Positions 1 to 7,205 of a DNA stretch of 64,000 nt are shown in pieces. The stretch's first letter is position 1. Every line of letters starts with the position of its first letter. A program made the translations under genes and the position numbers. Source of the stretch: Sipunculus nudus (taxonomy: Eukaryota; Annelida; Sipuncula; Golfingiida; Sipunculidae); the NCBI GenBank assembly GCA_026874595.1, contig CM049314.1, positions 62,001-126,000 on the forward strand, read 5' to 3'. The notes beneath the pieces were generated by a model that did no database searches, was not told the DNA's origin, and worked only from the letters and a program-made list of their open reading frames with translations.

Positions 1-516
1 TTCACAGTTTGTGTAAAATCAAAAATGCAAGAAGCCTATTGTTTTTGGGCAATATAGGTCAAAGGTCAAGGTCAAGGCCATCAAAAGTGCCTAAAGTGCT
101 CTTTTCTTCATATCTCCATTACTATTTGTCATAGCCACTTCAAACATGGCTCATTTTAATCGGCATTCCAAGGCCTTTCTTCTGATATATATGTTGCTGA
201 AATCTGCTGTTTCTATGGTTACACATTTTGGGGGAAAACTCATGATTTTCGAAAATAAAAGGCCTAATTTTTCTAACTTTGTCATTTTTAAAGCTAGAGA
301 GTTCTAGTTTTTTGCATCAGATAGTACTAAATAAGCTTTTTATTATACAAGTGAAAGTCTCGTAAAATCTCGCACCATCTCTCGTCAAACGAGAATTTTC
401 GAGATTTCATTTAACATGGCTTACAGGTCGCATTTTTCAAACTATGACTCTGAAAATGACATATTTTGTGTCATTAAGAAATATCTCGAAACCAATTTTT
501 CATTTTTTGGAAATAG

Positions 517-532
517 CCACCAGGGGGCGTGG
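517..532 (+). promoter_or_regulatory. CTCF-core-like motif
   Basis: CCACCAGGGGGCGTGG matches the animal CTCF core CCASYAGRKGGC at every position. It lies in the element body between palindromic modules. Binding is inferred only from the motif. Confidence 0.4.
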
Positions 533-1009
533 TACATGAAACACTGTAACATATCATTTTTCTGCAATATCTCAAAAAATATTAAACCTGACACCATTTT
601 TTTGGTCGTATCTGAAACTAGGAACATTGGCTTATCCCTTCGCACATGTTGCTTTGTGCTGCCGTTGCCATGGTTACCAAATTTTGGGGTAAAACTTGAC
701 AATCTGAAAATTCGGAGTTTTCCAGCTTCTATCTCTGTTGATATTTGCGATAGAAAGGTCTGGTGTTTGGCGTTAGACAGCATCCGTCTAGTTCTTAGTC
801 ATTCAATCGCAAGTCTCGTCATATCTCGCACCGTTTCTCGTGAAACGAGAACACGTGACCATTCAAAGAAATGCCTATAATTCTGTCATTTTTCACGCTA
901 CAGACACATGGTTTGCAGCGCCGGATAGCGGCTGACACTCGCAGTCACATTCAGGGGTCACATTGTTAGTCTCGTCAAATCTCGCGCCGTTTTTCGCCAA
1001 ACCACGAAG

Positions 1010-1100
1010 ACACGTGCCGTCGCCGCAAGTGGCGGCAGGGTCCTTACGGTGGGCGGCCGGCGTGTGCAGCGGTGCGTGACGGCCTCTCCGGGCCCCGTCT
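1010..1100. other. GC-rich, CpG-rich element tail
   Basis: This GC-rich island in AT-rich DNA holds the inverted pair GCCGC/GCGGC around AAGTG. Near-identical sequence recurs at about 8205-8290, and a diverged relative begins at about 2641 (GCCGTGACCATAAGTGGCGG). It marks the distal end of the element body, just before the terminal hairpins. Confidence 0.5.
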
Positions 1101-1137
1101 ATGATCATACATGTTGGAGCACAGTCACAACTTTATT

Positions 1138-1227
1138 GCTTGCCGGAAATCTTCGATTTTCGCAAGCTGGTTGGTCAGTCGCGGATGTCTGTTTGTTGCT
1201 TGCCGGAAATCTTCGATTTTCGCAAGC
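1138..1227. repeat. Duplicated terminal hairpin, 60-bp period
   Basis: Two identical 30-base hairpins occupy 1138-1167 and 1198-1227. In each, GCTTGC pairs with GCAAGC, and an inner near-palindrome GGAAATC/GATTTTC closes on a short TTC loop. The same structure occurs once at 8325-8354, where the inner arm is perfect. Hairpins at element ends are characteristic of Helitron/Helentron elements. The exact 60-bp spacing indicates a local duplication. Confidence 0.6.
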
Positions 1228-1245
1228 ATATTGGTCACCCGCGTA

Positions 1246-1288
1246 TGTTTGTTTGTTTGTTTGTCTGTCTGTTTGTTTGTCTGTATGT
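1246..1288 (+). repeat. (GTTT)/(TCTG) tetranucleotide microsatellite
   Basis: Interspersed GTTT and GTCT tetramers follow the terminal hairpin directly and lead into the element body. The same order (hairpin, microsatellite, body) is seen at 7070-7150 and 8325-8412, so the tract belongs to the element. Confidence 0.75.
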
Positions 1289-1394
1289 ACACGCGCTACA
1301 GGCCACAGTTTTTAAGCAATCGCTCTGAAACTTATACATTAAGTGTAAGATTGGTTCTCCTCGGAGCCTATTGTTTTTGGTCATGATCGGTCAA

Positions 1395-1412
1395 AGGTCA
1401 AGGTCAAGGTCA
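1395..1412 (+). promoter_or_regulatory. Triple DR0 nuclear-receptor half-site
   Basis: AGGTCAAGGTCAAGGTCA is three AGGTCA half-sites with no spacing. DR0 sites are the known preference of NR6A/GCNF, and TCAAGGTCA is the extended monomer site of NR5A/ERR receptors. The motif recurs at the same place in every array unit. It overlaps the end of the 64-bp stretch where the array junctions switch from one parent to the other. Function is not shown. Confidence 0.4.
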
Positions 1413-1839
1413 CCAAAAAAACTAACATTTTTACTTTCTTCATATCTTTGTCAATAATAATCGTAGCCGCATAATCTGTAGCTCATTTTATTCCTCTTAA
1501 TGTTAGCTTTCCAAGTGCTAGCAAATTTTTCTGGTCGATTGTTACCATCGTAACGTATTTTTGGGGGAAAATCAGAAAATTCGAAAATTTCACTCAAAAT
1601 TTTTCATTTTTTAAGTTAGAGAGGTCTAGTTTTTTGCATTGTGTAGCATTTAATATGCTCTATGGAAAATTAACGGGAGTCTCGCAAAATCTCGTGCCAT
1701 TTGTCGTCAAATGAGACTTTTCGAGATTTCATTAAAAACGATTTAGGAGTTGGCAGTTTTACAGCTAATGTTCTAAAAGTGACATATTTTCTGTTTTTCT
1801 GTATTATCTCGAACTTGTTTTTTCATTTTTTGAAATTAG

Positions 1840-2001
1840 CCACCAGGGGGCGTGGTACTGGAAACACTGCAACTTACCATTTTTCTGCAATACCAAAAAA
1901 AAATATTAAACGTGGCACAATGTTTACTGTCTTATCTGAAACTAGGATCGTCGGCTTATTCCTGCGTACATGTAGCTTTGCGCTGCTGTTACCATGGTAA
2001 C
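1840..2001 (+). promoter_or_regulatory. CTCF-like core (1840-1855) and palindromic X-box (1988-2001), unit 1
   Basis: CCACCAGGGGGCGTGG fits the CTCF core. GTTACCATGGTAAC, lying 132 bp downstream, is a perfect 14-bp palindrome of the type bound by RFX factors. Both are sequence matches only. Confidence 0.4.
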
Positions 2002-2663
2002 CAAATTTTGGGGTAAAACTTGGCAATCTGAAAATAATAACTTTTTTGCTTCTATCTCTGTTAATATTTATACTACAAGTGTCTAGTTTTCTGCATGAGG
2101 TAGCATTCCCTTGCCACTAATGCAGTTAATTGCAAGTCTCGTAGAATCTCGCTCTGTTTTCCGTCAAACGAGAAATTACGAGATTTCACAGAAATGCATA
2201 TAACTTGGTCACCTTTTCGGCTAAAGAGGAGTAGTTTTCAGCATTTTGTTGCGTTTTGGGAGCTTAACAAGATAATAACTTATATCTCGCCACATCTCGT
2301 ACCATCTCCCGCCAAACGAGAATATTCGAGAATTCGAACAAATGTCTATATCTCTGTCATTTGAATGCCAGAGATTTTATTTTTCTATTGTTCAAGATTC
2401 ACTTGACTAGTTTGAAGTGACAAAATTGAATATCTCGTCATATCTCGCATCATTTCTTGTCAAACGAGAACATGGGACCATTCAAAGATACGCCTATAAT
2501 TCTGTTATTTTAATGCTGAAGACCTTTAGTTTTCAGCATTCGATAGCGTCTAACACTCTCGGTCACATTAATATGTTTATATTGTAAGTTTCGTCAAATC
2601 TGGGATCGTTTTTTCTTCAAATAAAAAAGTACATCCTATTGCCGTGACCATAAGTGGCGGCAG

Positions 2664-2996
2664 TATGTGATAGTAAATGTCGGCAGGAGCATTACACTTG
2701 ACAGTTGGAGCCGTGTTCTATGGGTGTGCGATGGCCCATGAAGAAGACTTCTATTGTGTTGTTATCGTCTTCCTTTGATTGCTGCTTCGTAAGCTTCACA
2801 GACCAGCGCCAACCACCTGGTTGCCATGTGTCCTCAATGTAAACAACCTTTGCTGTTTTCCTTTCCCTAAGATATGTATGGTAGCCTGTTCACTTGTCCT
2901 TAGATTGTTTATTGTTGGTGTATTGAAGTAAAATAAAATGCCAGGTTTTCCTGCAAATTGATTGTAAATTGAATAAAATCATACAAGAACCAACCA
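2664..2996. other. Spacer segment B (unit 1); no supported gene
   Basis: This link between the element body and the subrepeat array is single-copy within the unit. On the minus strand, 2692-2889 stays open for 65 codons and reads like ordinary protein (it includes YIEDTWQPGGWRWSVKL), but it has no upstream methionine and I do not recognise it. A minus-strand AG near 2958 follows a weak pyrimidine stretch and could be a splice acceptor. The copy in contig 4 (about 62820-62960) carries indels that break this frame, which argues against function. Confidence 0.35.
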
Positions 2997-4853
2997 ATGT
3001 TCTATGACCACTATTTCAGATTTGAGATCAGAACAATTGATTTCTGCATAAACCACTATGACCAGATTTGATAAACTTTAAAGTGGTCTATATTTTTTTC
3101 TGAAGAAGTTGAGCTATATGCTTGGAGATGCCAGCCAGTGGGTGTGAATGGATTGCAATGAAACCCAAGCCAGGTGTTTGTGAAGAGTCTGGTGGAGATG
3201 AAGGGGGCCAAAACCTATTTGACTGTGTATAAGCATAAACTGGCCTGAAATCAGGTTTCTGGGGGCATGAAATTTTTGTTTGTGGGAACAGGGTAATATT
3301 TTCTTGTTTCCCTGTATATACACCCTAAACTGGGCCTAATGACACCAAAACCAGGTTTGTGGGACCATCAGTACAGATTTGAGGGGGGAAAATGGATTTT
3401 ATCTGTATATCACTATGTTCACTGTGTCCAGATTTGGAAATTCAAACTGGTCCTAATTTTTTTTCTGATGGAGTTGAGCCAAATGCTTTGAGATACCAGC
3501 CAGTGGGTGTAAATGGATTGCAATGATACCAAACCAGGTGTGTGTGTTGAGTTTTGTGGAGATGAGGGGGGCCAGAACCTATCTGACTGTGTATAAGCAT
3601 AAACTGGCCTGAAATCAGGTTTCTGGGGGCTTGAAATTCTTGTTTGTGTCAACAGGGTAATATTATCTTGTTTCCCTGTATATACACCTTGAATTGGGCC
3701 TAATGACACCTAAACCATGTTTTAGGGACCATCATTACAGATTTGAGGGGAAAAAAAATGGATTTTCCCTGTATATCACTATGTTCACTGTGTCCAGATT
3801 TGGAAATTCAAACTGGCCCTAATTTTTTTTCTGAGGGAGTTGAGCCAAATGCTTGGTGATGCCAGCCAGTGGGTGTAAATGGATTGCAATGATACCCAAA
3901 CCAGGAGTGTGTGTTGAGTTTTGTGGATATGAAGGGGGCCAGAACCTATTTGACTGTGTATAAGCATAAACTGGCCTGAAATCAGGTTTCTGGGGGCATG
4001 AAATTTTTGTTTGTGGGAACAGGGTAATATTATCTTGTTTCCCTGTATATACACCCTAAACTGGGTCTAATGACACCAAAACCAGGTTTGTGGGACCATC
4101 AGTACAGATTTGAGGGGGGAAAATGGATTTTCTCTGTATATCACTATGTTCACTGTGTCCAGATTTGGAAATTCAAACTGGCCCTAATTTTTTTCTGAGG
4201 GAGTTGAGCCAAATGCTTGGTGATGCCAGCCAGTGGGTGTAAATGGATTGCAATGATACCCAAACCAGGAGTGTGTGTTGAGTTTTGTGGGGATGAGGGG
4301 GGCCAGAACCTATTTGACTGTGTATAAGCATAAACTGGCCTGAAATCAGGTTTCTGGGGGCATGAAATTTTTGTTTGTGGGAACAGGGTAATATTATCTT
4401 GTTTCCCTGTATATACACACTAAACTGGGCCTAATGACACCAAAACCAGGTTTGTGGGACCATCAGTACAGATTTGAGGGGAAAAAATGGATTTTTTCTG
4501 TATATCACTATGTCCACTGTGTCCAGATTTGGAAATTCAAACTGGCCCTAATTTTTTTTCTGAGAGATTTGAACCAAATGCTTTGAGATTCCAGCCAGTG
4601 GGTGTAAATGGATTGCAATGATAGCCAAACCAGGTGTGTGTGATGAGTCTGGTGGAGATGAGGTGGTCCAAAACACTATTTGCCTGTGTATAATAAGCCA
4701 TATACTGTACTCAGCTGAAATCAGCTTTCTGGGGGCTTGAAATGTTTGCTGGTGGGAACAAGGTAAAATTATCTTGTTATCATGGATATACACCCTAAAA
4801 TGGGTCTAAGAACACCAAATACATGCATGTTGGACCATGAGTACAGATTTGAG
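2997..4853 (+). repeat. Nested ~365-bp subrepeat array, 5 copies (unit 1)
   Basis: Direct repeats of about 364-375 bp are marked by CTGTATATACACC-, AACTGGCCTGAAATCAGG- and GCCAGCCAGTGGGTGT-type blocks. The TATATACAC mark falls near 3323, 3687, 4054, 4418 and 4793. The two edge copies are most diverged: the first begins with ATTTCAGATTTGAG and the last has GGGTCTAAGAACACC. The inner copies are very similar. Minus-strand open frames of 69-96 residues recur once per subrepeat because the DNA repeats; I regard them as spurious. Confidence 0.85.
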
Positions 4854-5244
4854 GTAACAAATTGTCTGTCTATAAATTAAAAAAAATAAAATATCAAACT
4901 GTTATAAACATGTATCAATATATTTAATAAAATCTCTTTTCATCCAATGAATTGCATCTTATTTTTTTATAAATAAACCATGATATTCAATTACATCCAG
5001 TAATAAAAAATAAAAATAAAATGAATAAAAGTTTTTTTGTTTTTGTTTTTTTTTGGGGGGGGGGGGGTTTGTGTTTTTTTTGCAGTTAAATCCAGGCTTC
5101 TCTTTGGATCCCGGCGGTGGGCGAGTGTACAATGGACACCACACAACATTTGAAAGAACATTTTTTCTGCTGTTATTGGATGACCAAGTCTCTATGAATT
5201 TAAAAAAAAATATTTATTCCGTTATTCAAGATGACAGTGAAAAT
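4854..5244. other. AT-rich segment D (unit 1)
   Basis: This is low-complexity A/T-rich sequence with A- and T-runs, AATAAA-like strings and a T-run/G-run at 5028-5067. It is followed by a short mixed-composition stretch containing GGATCCCGGCGGTGGGCGAG. I see no gene in it. Confidence 0.6.
5055..5067 (+). repeat. Poly-G tract, 13 G (unit 1)
   Basis: Thirteen consecutive G follow a T-run. The tract length differs between units (12-19), as expected for slippage or homopolymer sequencing error. Confidence 0.85.
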
Positions 5245-5410
5245 GACCCTATTTTTTTAATCATTCACCACTCTTTTCGAGCGTTCATCGAATAAGAAAG
5301 AGCCCGTCCCACCGCATTTCCTGCGAGGGTTCGTTTCTTCAGAGTCCAAACAATCCTACAGGGGCGGGGTTTAGTCCATCTCGTCTTAAATTTGTGTCCG
5401 GGGCACGGCA
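5245..5410 (+). repeat. Diverged direct repeat block E1 (unit 1)
   Basis: This pairs with 6075-6245. The shared core AAAGAGCCCGTCCCA starts at 5297 and 6130. Similarity extends upstream (ATCATTCA/TTCATTCA, GCGTTC) and downstream to TCTTAAATTT/CTCTTAAATTT. By eye identity is moderate, so this is an old duplication inside the unit. I do not recognise the family. Confidence 0.5.
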
Positions 5411-6074
5411 AACATTATGAAAGCGGACAAAAACTTTCATACGGCTGGTAAATGCGTTTATATGTAAACGCGGGGAATTCCCGGACAATTCACGGAGAGA
5501 TTTTATATGCAATGATACTTTTAATTACACGTTAAAATCATTTAAAATCTACCACTATATTACTCTAAAGACATTTATTCACTGTTAAATTACCGAAATA
5601 ATAACCAGCGCAAACAATGTGGGACTGCCACTAACACCAATCTGGATCACCAGCTAACATTGACTACCGATCTTACATCAGACGAAAACGCTAAACACTA
5701 TATATTTTTTCAACAGTTTACTGTGCAAACCGTAACAAAACCATGCAGGATATCAAATTTACAGGTTCTTAAGGGAATATGATACAAAACATAAATTGTA
5801 CCTTTGCTCACATTTAATAATATCATCATGATGAATTCTCCCCGAATTCTCCAGCTGTCCGCGTTATAGATGTATATGTATTTATTAATGACAAAAATTG
5901 ACATACAATTTTATGGATACCCGTATAATTGCGGTTTTCTGGACCGTCCCAGCCCACAGGTAGGATAATATGGATTCCCGACAATATTCTAATGACCGTT
6001 CCCTGAGCTGGAACGGGCTAAGAAGGTCCCTGTCATTTTTTTTAATTGTCAATTCCCAGGTTTTTCGGATAAAA
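5411..6074. other. Inter-block part of segment E (unit 1); no supported gene
   Basis: This is mixed-composition sequence between the two diverged blocks. It includes a perfect 7-bp-stem hairpin at 5454-5471 (GCGTTTA, loop TATG, TAAACGC). A plus-strand frame is open for 78 codons at 5546-5782 with no methionine. Minus-strand frames of 64 and 70 residues lie at 5710-5904 and 5885-6097. None matches a family I know, and their presence in every unit is explained by the repetition of the DNA. Confidence 0.4.
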
Positions 6075-6245
6075 AAATGGCCCAATCCTTCATTCAATCT
6101 CCAGCCTCTTCTGGCGTTCCGGGTTTAAAAAAGAGCCCGTCCCATGCCTATTTCAGCTAGGACTGCAAACTCTGGGGTCAAAACAACTCAACTACGGCTT
6201 GGGATTACTACCTTTCCTCTTAAATTTCCATCGCGCCCGTGTCAA
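6075..6245 (+). repeat. Diverged direct repeat block E2 (unit 1)
   Basis: This is the partner of 5245-5410 at an offset of 833 bp, sharing AAAGAGCCCGTCCCA at 6130-6144 and flanking similarity. The divergence is too great for a recent LTR pair. A shared ancestral module is the simplest reading. Confidence 0.5.
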
Positions 6246-6889
6246 GTGTACCGTTTTATTCACAAACGTGCGGCAGGCGCCAAAAAATTTGACAGCACCC
6301 CTCTCTCATCCCAGAATATATTTTTATATATGAAGTCCTAACCCACCACGGAACTAGGGCCTCAAATTTTTTTATCTTATTACTTACCACTTCAGACTCC
6401 TTAAAAGTCTCTCCTTTTTTAACCAAAGATTCCAATTTTTAAAATATATTAAATTTCACATTACAGATAACCTACACCAAGGGGACATTACAGTTAATCC
6501 GTGATGGGCAGGACTTCTTGGAATTTTATAATTCCCGGACGCAGGCTGACCGACTGCCTTTTTTCTTCAAGGACAGCCCTAATTTAAGCCATCATCAGAC
6601 TTGAAGATGTCCTCAGGCCGACCTATTTGTCCAGGAATGAAAGGTCACGTCTCCCTTACCCAGAGGTCGGGTCTCTGTCTAACACGAACGCGGCTTCGCT
6701 TGCATTTCGGCATTCTGGACGTTCAACTCTTCAAGTTTCATTTTCAGTGCTTTTCTTATTTCCAGCACTCAAGAATAGGAGAACTGCCAAGGATTCAGTT
6801 GGACTTCCTTTATTTTTATTTCTGTCCAAAAATGGATTATCCTGTGTAGGATGGCTACTAATAACAACACTATTAATGTCTCTCTATCC

Positions 6890-6921
<32 letters not shown>

Positions 6922-7067
6922 GTCTACTCCTCTTTGACTTTTGAAAATCAGCAAGACCTTATTCATATGTGCTACTGTTTTCCCCATGATAGAGGTTTTT
7001 CATTTGATCAGATCCAAATGTTCCCTGTCTGTCTGCCTAGTAACTGTCCATCTATTTCGCTGTCTTA
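6246..7067. other. Spacer segment F (unit 1); no supported gene
   Basis: This stretch has higher complexity than segment D and contains a (TCTG)n tract at 6890-6925. Two overlapping plus frames (6601-6849, 82 residues; 6627-6944, 105 residues) run through it. The second turns hydrophobic towards its end and then reads through the microsatellite as repeating SVCL, which marks it as an accidental frame. No domain is recognisable. Confidence 0.45.
6890..6925 (+). repeat. (TCTG)n microsatellite, first in segment F
   Basis: TCTG is repeated about six times and ends in TCTC variants. It appears near-identically in each unit (for example 13094-13129 and 18959-18994; reverse-complemented as (CAGA)n near 41120-41152). 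Unlike the second tract it has no hairpin next to it. Confidence 0.75.
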
Positions 7068-7149
7068 TTTCCGGTCACTTCCGGCAAGCGTTCGACCTCA
7101 GGTCGTCTAGTTTGTCTGTCTGTCTGTCTGTCTGTTTATTTGTCTGTAT
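7068..7149 (+). repeat. Half-hairpin, 13-bp palindrome and (TCTG)n: element start
   Basis: ACTTCCGGCAAGC at 7077-7089 matches the right arm of the terminal hairpins at 1138-1227 and 8325-8354, but the left arm is missing or diverged. It is followed by the palindrome CGACCTCAGGTCG (7093-7105) and a TCTG tract to 7149. This marks where F joins the next element body. Confidence 0.5.
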
Positions 7150-7205
7150 GTACACGCTCTACAGGCCACAGTTTTTAAGCAATCGCTCTGAAACTTATGC
7201 ATTAG

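Larger units (their letters stand above)
1..1110 (+). mobile_element. Helentron/pearl-like non-autonomous element, partial (left flank of the single unit)
   Basis: This is the truncated start of a repeat element related to those at 1289-2663 and 7206-8324. It has the same order of parts: AGGTCA half-sites near 63-80, a block ending in TTTTGGGGGAAAA, then ~150-bp modules each carrying a TCTCGTCAAACGAGA-type palindrome (380-394; relatives near 830 and 970), and finally a GC-rich tail at 1010-1100. The stretch from about 640 to 1110 closely matches 7830-8300. Terminal hairpins, a ~150-bp core repeat and a tetranucleotide tract are known features of non-autonomous Helentron-type elements (DINE-1, oyster pearl); the assignment is by architecture only. 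The 154-residue open frame at 416-880 overlaps these modules and is not a credible gene. Confidence 0.55.
1289..2663 (+). mobile_element. Helentron/pearl-like element body (segment A, unit 1)
   Basis: The body starts after the microsatellite and contains three contiguous AGGTCA half-sites (1395-1412), a CTCF-like core, a palindromic X-box, and about five degenerate ~150-bp modules at roughly 1600-1735, 2040-2190, 2200-2340, 2345-2490 and 2500-2640. Each module reads TAGTTTTCTGCAT-like, then GTCTCG..AATCTCG, then CGAGA..CGAGATTT, so it is internally palindromic. It ends at the AGTGGCGGCAG tail. No Rep/helicase coding sequence is present, so the element would be non-autonomous. The class is inferred from architecture. 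Confidence 0.55.
1343..7205 (+). repeat. Macrosatellite unit 1: complete single copy, 5,863 bp
   Basis: This is the reference copy of the long repeat, with boundaries set at the exchange junction inferred from the array. Parts in order: A element body to 2663, B spacer 2664-2996, C subrepeat array 2997-4853, D AT-rich segment with G-tract 4854-5244, E paired diverged blocks 5245-6245, F spacer to 7205. Unlike all other copies it is flanked on both sides by non-array sequence. It also carries private changes, such as an extra G near 1744 (TTAGGAGTTGG against TTAGAGTTGG elsewhere) and TTTTTTTAATC near 5257 where the others read TTTTTTCAATC. It may be the ancestral single copy, a separate locus or an alternative haplotype. 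Confidence 0.85.

Noticed and set aside
416-880. 154-residue open frame
   Set aside because: It overlaps palindromic element modules, has no recognisable domain, and related modules elsewhere break the frame.
3114-4793. Recurrent 69-96-residue minus-strand frames, one per ~365-bp subrepeat, considered as a tandem peptide family
   Set aside because: Frames shift or vanish with single-base indels in units 2, 10 and 12, there is no signal or cleavage pattern, and DNA similarity continues equally outside the frames.
2997-4853. Regular subrepeats considered as a CRISPR array
   Set aside because: The period of ~365 bp has similarity over the whole unit rather than short repeats with unique spacers, and the context is eukaryotic.
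4870-5060. AATAAA strings and A/T runs considered as a retrocopy poly(A) tail
   Set aside because: The segment is AT-rich throughout, with runs on both strands and no adjacent coding sequence or target duplication that I can see.
5312-5334. GGTTCG string considered as a Pol III B box of a tRNA or SINE
   Set aside because: There is no A box at the right distance, no cloverleaf and only a partial B-box match.
5546-5782. 78-codon plus-strand frame with protein-like composition in segment E
   Set aside because: It has no methionine and no known homology that I recognise; an open stretch of this length is expected by chance when six frames of ~6 kb are scanned.
5245-6245. The E1/E2 pair considered as LTRs of a retrotransposon
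   Set aside because: The copies are too diverged, too short and lack TG..CA ends, primer-binding site or gag/pol coding between them.
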